Origin: an uncultured Eubacteriales bacterium | GTDB taxonomy: Bacteria; Bacillota; Clostridia; Oscillospirales; Acutalibacteraceae | Length of the DNA: 64,000 nt | Direction of reading: 5' to 3' | NCBI GenBank assembly: GCA_934436505.1 | Contig: CAKSAP010000002.1 | Coordinates: 186,001 to 250,000 of the forward strand | Shown here: positions 32,813-41,993 of the stretch, in pieces | Layout: each line of letters begins with the position of its first letter | Numbering within the stretch: position 1 is the stretch's first letter | Position numbers and translations under genes: made by a program | Notes under the pieces: model-generated | What the model was told of the DNA's origin: nothing | Database searches by the model: none | The model's input: only the letters and a program-made list of their open reading frames with translations

Positions 32813-33931
32813 ATGAAGGTTATATTTGCGGCAGGCGGCACGGGCGGACATATAAATCCGGCTCTTGCGGCGGCAGGTGAATTAAGGCGCAGACATCCCG
32901 ACGCCGAAATACTTTTTATCGGTACGGGCGACCATATGGAATCACGCCTTGTGCCTCAAGCAGGCTTTGATTTTAAGACTATAACGATTTCAGGCTTTCA
33001 GCGAAAGCTTACTGTGAAAAATATCATCAAAAACATAAAAACACTCGGACTTATTGTTAAATCAAGCTCACAGACTAAAAAGATATTAAAAGAGTTTAAT
33101 CCCGACGCCGTTGTAGGCTTCGGCGGATACGTCAGCGGTCCCGTTGTCAGCACGGCTGTCAAAATGGGCATAAAAACCGCTATTCACGAGCAAAATGCTT
33201 TCCCGGGAGTTACAAACAAAACGCTTGCAAAGCAGGTTGACAGAGTTATGCTCACGGTTGAGGGCGCAAAAAAATATCTTTCTCCTAAAAATGAGCCGAT
33301 AATCACGGGACTTCCCGTAAGACAGTCGATTTTTGATGCGGACAGAGATTTTGCCCGTTCAAAATTCGGCGTATCGGACGATACGGTGTTTGTGCTTTCA
33401 ATGGGCGGCAGTCTCGGTGCTAAAGCGATAAACGAAAATATGGTTGAGGTCATAAAGGCTTTGCATAATGACAAAAAACTTTTCTTTATGCACTCAACGG
33501 GAAAATACGGCAAATGGGTTCCCGATAAGCTTCATGAAGACGGAGTCAAAACGGGCGAGGGAACGAATGTAATTATAAGAGAGTATATCGACGATATGGA
33601 TATGTGCCTTGCAGCGTCCGACCTTGTAATCAGCAGGGCAGGAGCTTCCTCGCTTTCTGAAATTGAGGCTGTCGGCAGAGCATCTGTACTTATCCCGTCT
33701 CCGAATGTTGCCGAAAATCATCAGTATCACAATGCAATGACTCTTGTGAATTCCGATGCGGCAAGGGTAATCGAGGAAAAGGATTTAACGCCCGAATTAT
33801 TGACGCAAACAGTCAGAGAAATGACCTCCGACAGAGCTTTGCTCGTTCGTTACGGCGAAAACGCAAAGAAACTCAGCGTCGGCGATTCGGCTCAGAGAAT
33901 TTGTGATGTTATCGAATCACTCTTAAATTAA
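32813..33931 (+). CDS. murG: UDP-GlcNAc:lipid I GlcNAc transferase
   Basis: A peripheral membrane GT-B glycosyltransferase converting lipid I to lipid II. The 372 residues start with AAGGTGGHINPALAAA, the MurG G-loop; other marks are GFGGYVSGP, HEQNAFPGVTNK, SMGGSLGA in the C-terminal half and ISRAGASSLSEI with PSPNVAENHQ for UDP-GlcNAc binding. AAAGGAGAA lies before the ATG, 17 nt after ftsW. Confidence 0.96.
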   Translation: MKVIFAAGGTGGHINPALAAAGELRRRHPDAEILFIGTGDHMESRLVPQAGFDFKTITISGFQRKLTVKNIIKNIKTLGLIVKSSSQTKKILKEFNPDAVVGFGGYVSGPVVSTAVKMGIKTAIHEQNAFPGVTNKTLAKQVDRVMLTVEGAKKYLSPKNEPIITGLPVRQSIFDADRDFARSKFGVSDDTVFVLSMGGSLGAKAINENMVEVIKALHNDKKLFFMHSTGKYGKWVPDKLHEDGVKTGEGTNVIIREYIDDMDMCLAASDLVISRAGASSLSEIEAVGRASVLIPSPNVAENHQYHNAMTLVNSDAARVIEEKDLTPELLTQTVREMTSDRALLVRYGENAKKLSVGDSAQRICDVIESLLN

Positions 33932-33991
33932 CATAAAACCGCACACAGCATAGTATGAAACAGCGATGCTTTTAACTGTGAGGTGTGCTTT

Positions 33992-35269
33992 ATGGATAAA
34001 CTTGTCATAAACGGCTCAAAAAGGCTAACGGGAGAAATCGAGGTCCACGGCTCAAAAAACAGCGTGTTACCGATACTTGCCGCCTGTGTTCTGTCGCAGG
34101 GCGAAAATATCATACATAATTGCCCGATGCTCTCCGACGTTGACGCCGCTTTGAAAATCCTTGTCGAATTAGGCTGTAAGGTTAAGCGAGAGGAGCATAC
34201 CGTTTGTGTTGATTCAAGCGATGTAAACGGCTTTGAAATTTCCGACAGCCTTATGCGTGAAATGCGTTCATCGGTTATTTTCTTGGGTGCGATTTTGGGC
34301 AGAACGGGCAAGGCTGTGCTGTCAACGCCCGGTGGATGTGAAATCGGACTTCGACCTATCGATATGCACATAAGCGCAATGGAACAGCTCGGTGCAGAGG
34401 TCTTTGAAGAGCACGGCAGACTGCATTTTGAGTGTAAAAACGGACTTCACGGGGCAAGAGTGATTTTGCCGTTCCCGTCTGTCGGCGCTACGGAAAACAT
34501 AATGATTGCTTCGTGCGTTGCAAAGGGAACAACTGTTATAACAAATGCCGCAAGAGAGCCTGAAATAAGCGACCTTGCAGATTTCTTAAACGGCTGCGGA
34601 GCAAAAATTCACGGCGCAGGCGACAGTACGATTATCATTGACGGCGTTGAAAGGCTTACGGCGACCACGCACACGGTAATTCCCGACAGGATTGCCGCTT
34701 CAACATACCTGCTTGCAGGGGCGATAACCCACGGCAGAGTTTGCATAAAAGAGATAATTCCTGCTCATTTGGGAGCGTTAATACCTGTACTTAAACAGTC
34801 GGGCTGTGATATTTCAGTCAGCAACAGATGGATTTGCATTTCTTCTCCTCCGAGGCTTTCAAGAGTAAAAACAGTCAGGACAATGCCTTATCCGGGCTTC
34901 CCGACAGACGTTCAAGCTCCGCTGACGGCAATGCTGAGCGTGGCTGACGGCACTTCGGTTGTGGTGGAAAATATATTTGAGTGCAGATATAAGCATGTGA
35001 GCGAACTGATAAGGCTCGGTGCGAAAATCAATGTCGAGGGCAGAACGGCGGTCATAGAGGGTGTGCCGTATCTTACGGGTGCTTCGGTGGTATCGCCCGA
35101 TCTTCGTGGCGGCTTTGCACTTGTGATTGCAGGACTTGCGGCAAAGGGAGAGACCGTTATAAGCGGTGTCGAGCATATAGACAGGGGTTACGAAAATCCC
35201 GAAAAATTGTTGTCGGCACTCGGTGCGGACATTAAAAGGATTAAAGAGAATGGAACAGAAAAGAAGTAG
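33992..35269 (+). CDS. murA: UDP-N-acetylglucosamine 1-carboxyvinyltransferase
   Basis: The first committed step of peptidoglycan synthesis: transfer of enolpyruvate from PEP to UDP-GlcNAc. The 425 residues form two inside-out alpha/beta domains. Lys-Asn of the substrate site is in HGSKNS, the fosfomycin-target loop Cys116 is in STPGGCEIGLRPID, and catalytic Asp is in FPTDVQAP. Firmicutes often have two murA paralogues; this one sits inside the dcw cluster. The ATG at 33992 with GAGGTG is chosen over an in-frame GTG at 33983. Its 3' end overlaps ftsQ by 20 nt. Confidence 0.93.
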   Translation: MDKLVINGSKRLTGEIEVHGSKNSVLPILAACVLSQGENIIHNCPMLSDVDAALKILVELGCKVKREEHTVCVDSSDVNGFEISDSLMREMRSSVIFLGAILGRTGKAVLSTPGGCEIGLRPIDMHISAMEQLGAEVFEEHGRLHFECKNGLHGARVILPFPSVGATENIMIASCVAKGTTVITNAAREPEISDLADFLNGCGAKIHGAGDSTIIIDGVERLTATTHTVIPDRIAASTYLLAGAITHGRVCIKEIIPAHLGALIPVLKQSGCDISVSNRWICISSPPRLSRVKTVRTMPYPGFPTDVQAPLTAMLSVADGTSVVVENIFECRYKHVSELIRLGAKINVEGRTAVIEGVPYLTGASVVSPDLRGGFALVIAGLAAKGETVISGVEHIDRGYENPEKLLSALGADIKRIKENGTEKK

Positions 35270-36173
35270 AACACAAGCGACCCAAAAAACACCGACGCAG
35301 GCTCGGAAAACGGCACAAAAATCAGCCGAGCCTATGTCGAGGGATGAGGTGCGCCGCAAGAAAAGCCTTGAAAGGCGTAAAAAGAGAAGGCGAAACAGGA
35401 TAATCGGCTATACCGTTGTAATTATACTGATTATTGCAGCCGCAATAGCTCTTTCGCTTACGGTGTTTTTCAAAATTCAATCTATCAACGTTACGGGCGA
35501 CGATATATATAATGCCGAAACAATAATTGCGGCCTCGGGACTTAACGTCGGCGAAAATATGTTCAAATCATCAAAAAAGGACATTTCAAGTAAGCTTGAA
35601 ACAAGCCTGCCGTATATTGAAAGCGTCAATGTAAAGAAAAGTCCGACGGGTAATGTTACATTGACGATTACCGCCGCAAAGGCAGAGCTCGCCATTGACT
35701 GCGGAGAGGGCTACATACTTCTCAATAAAAACGGAAAGGTGCTTGAGGACGGCGTTGTTTCAATCAACGAGGACGTTGCAACCGTTACCGCAAGCGCAAT
35801 AGTAACGGCGACGCCGGGCGATATTATAGTATTTGAAAACGAGCAGGATACCCAAACGCTCAAAGATATAAAATCCATAATAGACAATAAGCAGATTGAA
35901 AAAATCACGGACATAAACATCACGCAAAGCTCTTCGGTTGTCCTCACTTACGATATGCGAATAACCCTTGAGGTAGGTATGGTGTCAACTCTTGAGCAGA
36001 AAATCGATTTTATTAAAGCAACTCTGGACAAGCTCAATTCCGATGAGCCAAATTTCGAGGGAAGTATCGATTTCACGGTTGAAAACAAGGCTTTTGTCAA
36101 CGAAAAGAAGGAGCAGACGACAACTGCGCCGACAGTGGCAGCTCAACCCGAAGCACAGGGAGCGGCCGCATAA
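35250..36173 (+). CDS. ftsQ: Cell division protein FtsQ/DivIB
   Basis: A single-pass divisome protein of 307 residues. A very basic cytoplasmic N-terminus (RRKKSLERRKKRRRNR) is followed by one membrane helix (about 50-72), a POTRA domain beginning FFKIQSINVTGDDIYNAETI, and a beta domain with SPTGNVTLTITAAKAELAI. The low-complexity tail is rich in Thr, Ala and Gln. DivIB/FtsQ links FtsL-DivIC to the septal synthases. The ATG at 35250 overlaps the end of murA; a GTG at 35223 has a poorer site. Confidence 0.88.
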   Translation: MEQKRSRTQATQKTPTQARKTAQKSAEPMSRDEVRRKKSLERRKKRRRNRIIGYTVVIILIIAAAIALSLTVFFKIQSINVTGDDIYNAETIIAASGLNVGENMFKSSKKDISSKLETSLPYIESVNVKKSPTGNVTLTITAAKAELAIDCGEGYILLNKNGKVLEDGVVSINEDVATVTASAIVTATPGDIIVFENEQDTQTLKDIKSIIDNKQIEKITDINITQSSSVVLTYDMRITLEVGMVSTLEQKIDFIKATLDKLNSDEPNFEGSIDFTVENKAFVNEKKEQTTTAPTVAAQPEAQGAAA

Positions 36174-36191
36174 ATCTTATTAAAAAAATTG

Positions 36192-36220
36192 TTGATATTA
36201 TATTCTTAATGTGTTACAAT
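36192..36220 (+). promoter_or_regulatory. Sigma-A promoter of ftsZ
   Basis: TTGATA, 17 bp, TACAAT, 70 nt before ftsZ. It gives ftsZ a promoter of its own, in addition to read-through from the cluster. The 5' UTR ends in ATAGGAGG. Confidence 0.75.
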
Positions 36221-36290
36221 AACCTAAATAGGTATTAAAATCTATACTTAGGTGTGAAATAAAGTCTAATATATATAGGAGGATTACAAA

Positions 36291-37409
36291 ATGCAATTTG
36301 AAATGGACAATTCTTTCAAAGACATTACTAATATTAAAGTTATAGGCGTAGGCGGAGGCGGCGGAAACGCTATCAACCGTATGGTCGAAATGCAGATTGA
36401 CGGCGTTGAGCTTATTGCCGTAAATACCGATAAACAGGCTCTTTGCTTCTCAAAGGCTCCCACTAAAATTCAGATAGGTGAGAAAATCACAGGGGGCAGA
36501 GGCGCAGGTGCAAACCCCGAGGTTGGCAGAATGGCAGCCGAGGAAGGCCGTGAAGCTATCGAGGAAGTGCTTAACGGTACACAGATGGTATTCATCACCG
36601 CAGGTATGGGCGGCGGCACAGGTACAGGTGCAGCTCCCGTTATCGCTGAGATTGCCCGTTCAAAGGACATTCTTACGGTAGGTATCGTTACAAAGCCGTT
36701 CGCATTTGAGGGCAAGCACCGTATGCAGCAGGCTGAAGCAGGTATCGCAGAGCTTGCAGGCAATGTGGACAGCCTTATCATAATCCCCAATGAAAGACTT
36801 AAAAATGTATCCGCTGAAAAGATTACTCTTGCCAACGGCTTTAAGGTTGCAAACGACGTACTTGTTGACGGCGTAAGAAGCATTTCCGATCTTATCGTAA
36901 ATGCGGCTCTTGTAAACCTTGACTTTGCGGACGTTACCGCAGTTATGAAAAATGCAGGTCATGCTCATATGGGTATCGGCAGAGCAAGAGGTAAGGACAG
37001 AGCAGAGCAGGCTGTTAAGGCAGCTATCACAAGTCCGCTTCTTGAGTCAACAATCGACGGCGCTACGGGTGTTATTCTTTGCTTTAAGGCTCCGGCTGAT
37101 GTCGGTCTTGAGGAAATCGAAAATGCAGCAGGAATTGTACGTTCTGCCGCTGCTGAAAACGCAAATATTATCTGGGGTGCTGATTTGAGCCCCGAGGATT
37201 CGGATGACGACGAGATGATTATTACCGTTATTGCAACAGGCTTCGGCGACAATGCAGGCAAGCCTTCAAGCGTCGGCTCATTCTTTAAGGAAGAGTCTCC
37301 GTTGCTCTACCCGATGGATGATATCAGCTCAACAAGCTCTGACGAAGCAAGCGGCGATTCAAGCACTAAGTATTCCGAGTTTATCGACATAATCAACGGC
37401 AAGAAATAA
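36291..37409 (+). CDS. ftsZ: Cell division GTPase FtsZ
   Basis: The tubulin-like GTPase that forms the Z ring. The 372 residues include GVGGGGGNAINRM, the tubulin signature GGGTGTGAAP (about residue 105), the T7 synergy loop NLDFADVTAVM, and a C-terminal domain with SPEDSDDDEMIITVIATGF. A Ser-rich linker leads to the terminal YSEFIDIINGKK, which stands where the conserved peptide that binds FtsA/SepF lies but is atypical. ftsA does not precede it, as is common in Clostridia that rely on SepF. Confidence 0.97.
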   Translation: MQFEMDNSFKDITNIKVIGVGGGGGNAINRMVEMQIDGVELIAVNTDKQALCFSKAPTKIQIGEKITGGRGAGANPEVGRMAAEEGREAIEEVLNGTQMVFITAGMGGGTGTGAAPVIAEIARSKDILTVGIVTKPFAFEGKHRMQQAEAGIAELAGNVDSLIIIPNERLKNVSAEKITLANGFKVANDVLVDGVRSISDLIVNAALVNLDFADVTAVMKNAGHAHMGIGRARGKDRAEQAVKAAITSPLLESTIDGATGVILCFKAPADVGLEEIENAAGIVRSAAAENANIIWGADLSPEDSDDDEMIITVIATGFGDNAGKPSSVGSFFKEESPLLYPMDDISSTSSDEASGDSSTKYSEFIDIINGKK

Positions 37410-37436
37410 TCGCTGTTTATAATCAAATAATTTCAA

Positions 37437-37477
37437 TACACACCTGTTAAGCTTTTGATGGGTGTGTATTTTTTTAT
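37437..37477 (+). terminator. Rho-independent terminator of the dcw cluster
   Basis: ATACACACC pairs with GGGTGTGTAT (one G-U or offset) and is followed by seven T, 28 nt after the ftsZ stop. Confidence 0.85.
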
Positions 37478-37539
37478 CAAAAGGTGTAGCAATTTGATAC
37501 GAAAGTATAGTATATTAGTGAGGACAAGGAGGCGAGGGT

Positions 37540-38097
37540 ATGATAAGCGACAATGAAATAATTGCATTATTCTTTAATCGCTCGCAGGAAGCTGTAAAGG
37601 AGCTTGCCGCCAAATACGGAAAAATGTGCGTGAATTTTTCATACCGTATTTTGAAAAACGATTGTGATGCTCAGGAGTGCGTGAACGATTCATACCTTGC
37701 CGTTTGGAACACCGTGCCGCCTAATAAGCCCAATCCGCTGAAAGCATATTTAATGAAAATCGTTCGCAACATTTCTTTGGCGAGGTACAAAAGCAATACG
37801 GCGCAAAAGCGAAATTCTTATTATGACGCTTCGCTCGAAGAGCTTGAAAACGTGATTTTTGAAAATGACAGCGTTGAAATTCAAGCGGAAAAGAGCGAGT
37901 TGACGGAGTACATTAACAAATTTCTTGCGACCTTATCAAAAGAGGACAGGGTAATATTCTTAAAAAGATATTGGTTTTGTCAGGCTTACTCGGAAATAGC
38001 GGCTTCGGTTAATTTGAGCGAGAAAAATGTTTCGGTAAGGCTGGCGAGGACAAGAAAAAAGCTGAAAAAATACTTGGAAAAGGAGGGCGTGCTTTAA
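37540..38097 (+). CDS. ECF-type RNA polymerase sigma factor
   Basis: A 185-residue sigma-70-family protein with only regions 2 and 4. Region 2 is DNDCD-like (ILKNDCDAQECVNDSYLAVWN, with NPLKAYLMKIVRNIS), and region 4 is the helix-turn-helix FCQAYSEIAASVNLSEKNVSVRLARTRKKLKKYL. A strong GACAAGGAGG lies before ATG. The last base of its TAA is the A of the next gene's ATG, the usual layout for a sigma factor and its anti-sigma partner. The inducing signal is unknown; envelope stress or sporulation-related control are possible. Confidence 0.9.
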   Translation: MISDNEIIALFFNRSQEAVKELAAKYGKMCVNFSYRILKNDCDAQECVNDSYLAVWNTVPPNKPNPLKAYLMKIVRNISLARYKSNTAQKRNSYYDASLEELENVIFENDSVEIQAEKSELTEYINKFLATLSKEDRVIFLKRYWFCQAYSEIAASVNLSEKNVSVRLARTRKKLKKYLEKEGVL

Positions 38098-38750
38098 TGA
38101 ATATACAAGAGCTTTCGGAGGCTATGACGGATATTTCCGACGAGTATATCGAAGAAGCGTATAATTACCAAAGGTCAGGCGTTTTTGATTTCAAAAAAGC
38201 ACTTTCTGCCGTTGCAACGATAGCTGTTTTGGTTGCGGTTGCTTTAGCTGTGCATTTTTATACAAACGAACCCGTTTCCACGCAGCCGAGCGATAAGGCG
38301 GTCGAAACCACCGATTACACCAAAGATTTTTCCGCAACCAATTCCGCTTATGACCTTGCAGCTCCCGCTGTAATTCAAAAGCACCCTAAAAGCATTAAAT
38401 GCAAAGTTAAAAAGCAGATTAAATCCGATTACCTTTCATATTCTCAAAGCGATATGGAAAGCAAGGATTTTGATATAATCTATTGCGGCACATATAACGG
38501 AAATATCGCTTTTAAGGTCATCTTAAAGGACGGACAAAACGTCGGAAATACGATTTCCGAAGGCTTTGCCGACCCAAACGGAAAATTTTCTTTTTTGACC
38601 TTAATTTATAAAGAAAATGAACCGGTCTTGATTTGGTCTGAAAAGGAGGGGATAAGCACACTTACACAAAACTATGATTCGGGCACATTAAATTACGAAC
38701 AGGTTTACTCAATTTGGTATTGGCTGTGTATTGAAACAGGAGAGGTTTGA
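38097..38750 (+). CDS. Membrane-anchored probable anti-sigma factor
   Basis: A 217-residue protein with a short cytoplasmic head (NIQELSEAMTDISDEYIEEA, similar in style to other Clostridial anti-sigma heads), one membrane helix (about 35-55) and an extracytoplasmic part of about 160 residues rich in Thr, Ser and Asp. The start overlaps the sigma gene stop by one base. No zinc-binding HxxxCxxC anti-sigma motif is present. Role inferred from head sequence, topology and coupling. Confidence 0.7.
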   Translation: MNIQELSEAMTDISDEYIEEAYNYQRSGVFDFKKALSAVATIAVLVAVALAVHFYTNEPVSTQPSDKAVETTDYTKDFSATNSAYDLAAPAVIQKHPKSIKCKVKKQIKSDYLSYSQSDMESKDFDIIYCGTYNGNIAFKVILKDGQNVGNTISEGFADPNGKFSFLTLIYKENEPVLIWSEKEGISTLTQNYDSGTLNYEQVYSIWYWLCIETGEV

Positions 38751-38752
38751 TT

Positions 38753-39313
38753 ATGAAAAAGAAAATATTTGCTTTGACTTTTTGCCTTGCTTTTATCCTT
38801 ACCGCTTTATGCGTGCAGTTTGTCAGTGCTTTGCCCGACACAAGGGAGTCCGATATTTCCCGTCAAAGCAGAAGCGTTGACGAGTACAGGAAAGTTCTTG
38901 ATGCCGTAAATCTGGAAAAAGAAAATTCGGTGCAATCGGACTCTTTGGGAGAAAATCTCGCAGATGTATATGCCGGCGCATATATCAACGGGGATAATCT
39001 TCTTGTAATAAACGTAACGGACGCTTCGGACGGCATAAAAGAGGAAATAAAAAGCGCATCGGGAAATCCCGATGTTATAATAAACAAAGTCGAATTTTCC
39101 TCCTCCGAAATCGACGGGGCTTATGAAAAGCTTGTCGGCAATATGGAAAACGCACCGTATTTTAAGGTAACGGTTTCCGAAAAGGATAACACTGTGTATA
39201 TAACAGGCGAAAGTGCGGAGGATTGTAACCGCTATATCCTCGAAAACGGATACAATCCTGAAATGATAACCGTCGTCGAGGGGCAAAATACCGTTGAAAA
39301 TTGTGAAATATAA
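38753..39313 (+). CDS. Exported protein of the ECF sigma operon
   Basis: A secreted or surface protein of unknown family, 186 residues. The N-terminal signal peptide (MKKKIFALTFCLAFILTALCVQFVSA) is cleaved probably near VSALP. The mature part is acidic and probably alpha/beta, with repeated VTVSEKDNTVYI-like strands. The ATG at 38753 has GGAGAGG; a TTG 6 nt earlier is less likely. It follows the anti-sigma gene without a gap and may be a sensor or target of the system (inference). Confidence 0.65.
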   Translation: MKKKIFALTFCLAFILTALCVQFVSALPDTRESDISRQSRSVDEYRKVLDAVNLEKENSVQSDSLGENLADVYAGAYINGDNLLVINVTDASDGIKEEIKSASGNPDVIINKVEFSSSEIDGAYEKLVGNMENAPYFKVTVSEKDNTVYITGESAEDCNRYILENGYNPEMITVVEGQNTVENCEI

Positions 39314-39317
39314 ATTT

Positions 39318-39354
39318 AAGCGTATCGCAGATTTTTCTGTGGTACGCTTTTTTT
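39318..39354 (+). terminator. Terminator between convergent genes
   Basis: AAGCGTA-CGCAG pairs with CTG-TACGCTT around an ATTTTT loop and is followed by seven T. It ends the sigma-factor operon; the minus-strand DUF4363 gene stops 2 nt beyond. Confidence 0.75.
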
Positions 39355-39355
39355 A

Positions 39356-39736
39356 TTAAAACACATTTTCGATTTTAGGCTTTTCCGCATCTATCATTTT
39401 TTCAAGCAGTATAATGTTTTCCGAGCAAATTTCAACAATGTCGCAATCCGTGTTTCGCTCCGCCTTGCTTTTCAGCGTTCTGAAATTTATATCAATGTCG
39501 TCAATTTCGTCGTGGTTGCAGTAAATCCCGAAGCGCACCCGAGCCTTTTCCCATTTTCTGACCGAAGCGGTCAAATTCTCCATTGCCGAGCTTTCTCCGT
39601 TTGCTTTTGCCTGTTCAACGGTCTTTTCGAGCGACGATATTATTTCATTTCCCGTCCTTTTAAGGTCGAAATAGCTATAAACCGATATTGTCGTAACAAA
39701 GGCTATTAAAACGATTGCAATTACAACTCTTTTCAT
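39356..39736 (-). CDS. DUF4363-family small membrane-anchored protein
   Basis: A 126-residue protein with one N-terminal membrane helix (RVVIAIVLIAFVTTISVYSYF) and an all-helical extracytoplasmic domain (SSLEKTVEQAKANGESSAME; RKWEKARVRFGIYCNHDEID; ERNTDCDIVEICSENIILLE). This layout matches the DUF4363 family, commonly paired with YetF-type proteins in spore-formers. The start overlaps the YetF stop by 4 nt, so the two are translated together. Function unknown. Confidence 0.75.
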   Translation of the reverse strand: MKRVVIAIVLIAFVTTISVYSYFDLKRTGNEIISSLEKTVEQAKANGESSAMENLTASVRKWEKARVRFGIYCNHDEIDDIDINFRTLKSKAERNTDCDIVEICSENIILLEKMIDAEKPKIENVF

Positions 39737-40410
39737 AAATTCTTATCCCTTTCGGTTATCTCGTATTTTTCGTTTTTATCCATTGTCATAAGCAGTACAT
39801 CTTTGACGGTTAAGTTCTTTTTTCTCAATAACCGTTCAACCTTTGCCTTTGTCGTGTTACACTCCTGAAAGTTCTTTTCAATCAGCGAGCCGTCGGAGAT
39901 AACAACGCTCTTGTACACGTTTTCGGGCTTTTGCAAATTCACGTCTTTTACTTTAATATTTTCCTCGTCAGCCTTTAGCATCACGCTTAAAGTGCCGTCT
40001 GTTTCGACAATGGCATACCAAACCTGCGACACATCAAAAATATCTTTTTTTCGAAGCTCTTCCAATAGGTCGTCTGTTGTAAAACGAAGCTCCTTTAACT
40101 GCTTTTGGTCGATAACGCCCTCACGGATTACAATTAGCGGATTTCCCTGCATAGCCGAACGGAATTTAACGCTTTTAAGGTTGAGAATTGAAATAATAAT
40201 TTCAAATCCGACAAGTAAAAGCACGGGAATGATCGTGTTCATAAGCGGCAGACTTGTGTCCTGCATGGGAATTGCGAGAATTTCCGACAAAAGTATTGTA
40301 ATAACAAGCTCTGCCGGTTGTAATTCTCCTATCTGCCTTTTTCCGAGTATTCTCATTGATGCGATAATCACAATATACAAAATTACCGTTCTTGCAAAAT
40401 TTATAAGCAT
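39733..40410 (-). CDS. YetF-family (DUF421) membrane protein
   Basis: A 225-residue protein with three N-terminal membrane segments (about 5-22, 38-55 and 60-78) and a cytoplasmic DUF421 domain. Diagnostic stretches are MRILGKRQIGELQPAELVIT, NPLIVIREGVIDQKQLKELR and DDLLEELRKKDIFDVSQVWY. In spore-formers such proteins help spore or membrane resistance and often sit near spoVA or ger loci; here the gene is divergent from gerAA with 80 bp between. Co-transcribed with the DUF4363 gene. Confidence 0.9.
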   Translation of the reverse strand: MLINFARTVILYIVIIASMRILGKRQIGELQPAELVITILLSEILAIPMQDTSLPLMNTIIPVLLLVGFEIIISILNLKSVKFRSAMQGNPLIVIREGVIDQKQLKELRFTTDDLLEELRKKDIFDVSQVWYAIVETDGTLSVMLKADEENIKVKDVNLQKPENVYKSVVISDGSLIEKNFQECNTTKAKVERLLRKKNLTVKDVLLMTMDKNEKYEITERDKNL

Positions 40411-40490
40411 TTATATCACCGATTATATATTTTGCGTTTGTGTGCAGAATATTCCTGTTAATAAAGGCAACAATATTTTCGGTGAAGTAT
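40411..40490. promoter_or_regulatory. Divergent promoter region, possible forespore (sigma-G-like) elements
   Basis: There are no sigma-A boxes. A shared palindrome GAATATTC (40447-40454) offers a GAATA-type -35 in each direction. On the minus strand CAAAATA follows at 15 bp; on the plus strand CAATATT follows at 19 bp. The boxes resemble sigma-G sites but the spacers deviate from the usual 17-18 bp, so this is tentative. Confidence 0.3.
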
Positions 40491-41993
40491 ATGTTTAAGA
40501 AATTAAAATTCAATCTCGATAAAATAACCGAGAGAGTGGAAAAGGACAGCACGGAAACGCCGATTTCAGAGTCGCTGCAATTCAACATTTCATATCTGAA
40601 AGAAAAATTCGGCGACAGCTTTGACATAATTTACAAGTATTCGGACGTCGGAAAATGTAAGGTCTGTTTTGTTATGGCAGACGGTATGTGCAACAATATG
40701 CTTGTGGTGGAACAGATAATGCGCCCTATACTGACCGCCGAAAAATTACCGACAGAGCCGAGGAAAATGCTTAATTACATCAGCGCAAATGTTGTTGCGG
40801 GAATTGACCAAAGCGAAACGCAAACCCTTGAAAAGGCAATTACCGACGTCCTGTCGGGCTTGGTTGTTTTCTTTGTTGACGGTGCGGATTTGAGCTGGAG
40901 CTACGGCGTTCAAGGATTCCCTAAAAGAAATATCGACGACGCACAATCCGAGGTTCAGGAAAAGGGTGCGCATGAGGGCTTTACCGAGAGCTTTAAGGAT
41001 AACGTTGCACTTTTGCGAAGAAGAATACGCTCTCCCGTTTTGAAATGCGAGGTCGTCGAGGTCGGCGAAACGAGCAAAACGAGGGTTTGCGTCTGTTATA
41101 TGTCCGACAGGGCAAAGCCGAAAACGGTTAAAGAAATCAAATCGAGACTCAAAAACGCAAGGCTTGACACGGTATTGGGTTCGGGCTATTTAAGACCGTT
41201 TTTGGAAAACGGCGAATTCTCTTTCTTTTCGTCGCTCGGCACAACCGAAAGACCTGATATTGCCTGCGGAGAAATGAACGAGGGCAGGGTTATTATTTTG
41301 ACCGACGGAACACCGTTTGCCTTGATTGCACCGTATATATTTATAGAGAATTTTCAGACAATGGACGACTATAATATGCGTCCGTTTTATGTTGCGTTTA
41401 TAAGATTGTTAAAATATGTCTCTTTCTTTACCGCCGTATTTTTACCGGGGATTTATGTTGCGCTTTGCACCTTTCATCAAGAGGTTTTGCCGATTTCAAT
41501 GCTGTACGATATGGCGATACAGGAGAGCATAACGCCTTTCCCTGTAATGCTTGAAACGATATTTATTCATTTTGTTTATGAAATTGTCAGAGAGGCAGGC
41601 TTGCGTATGCCTAAGACCGTAGGTCACGCCGTGAGTATCGTAGGCGGTCTTGTAATCGGTGATGCCGCCGTCAGCGCAGGACTTGTCGCAGCACCTATGC
41701 TGATAGTTGTCGCAATTTCCGCAATAACCTCATTTGTCGTTCCGCATCTCTACCAAAGCGTTGCGGTGTTACGTTTTCTTTTAATGGTTATCGGCGGCTT
41801 TTTCGGTTTTTACGGAATTGTAATTTGCTTCTGTGTGCTTCTCGTTGACTTGTGCAAGGACGGACCTTATGAGGTGTCGGAGCTTTCTCCCTTAGCCCCG
41901 TTTGCTCCTGCGGCAATGCGGGATACCTTTATGCGGCTTGATTGGAGAAAATTAGGCGACAGAGATTTAAGAATACAGAATATGGAGAAATAA
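40491..41993 (+). CDS. gerA: Spore germination receptor subunit A (GerA family)
   Basis: An inner-membrane subunit of a germinant receptor, 500 residues. The soluble N-terminal domain (about 1-300) includes VVFFVDGADLSWSYGVQGFPKR and RRRIRSPVLKCEVVEVGETS. The membrane domain begins RPFYVAFIRLLKYVSFFTAVFLPGIYVAL and contains ITPFPVMLETIFIHFVYEI with REAGLRMPKT. All are hallmarks of GerAA/GerKA. The ATG at 40491 is preferred over longer frames. It is the first gene of a complete A-B-C operon, directly followed by the B subunit. The germinant specificity cannot be read. Confidence 0.95.
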   Translation: MFKKLKFNLDKITERVEKDSTETPISESLQFNISYLKEKFGDSFDIIYKYSDVGKCKVCFVMADGMCNNMLVVEQIMRPILTAEKLPTEPRKMLNYISANVVAGIDQSETQTLEKAITDVLSGLVVFFVDGADLSWSYGVQGFPKRNIDDAQSEVQEKGAHEGFTESFKDNVALLRRRIRSPVLKCEVVEVGETSKTRVCVCYMSDRAKPKTVKEIKSRLKNARLDTVLGSGYLRPFLENGEFSFFSSLGTTERPDIACGEMNEGRVIILTDGTPFALIAPYIFIENFQTMDDYNMRPFYVAFIRLLKYVSFFTAVFLPGIYVALCTFHQEVLPISMLYDMAIQESITPFPVMLETIFIHFVYEIVREAGLRMPKTVGHAVSIVGGLVIGDAAVSAGLVAAPMLIVVAISAITSFVVPHLYQSVAVLRFLLMVIGGFFGFYGIVICFCVLLVDLCKDGPYEVSELSPLAPFAPAAMRDTFMRLDWRKLGDRDLRIQNMEK

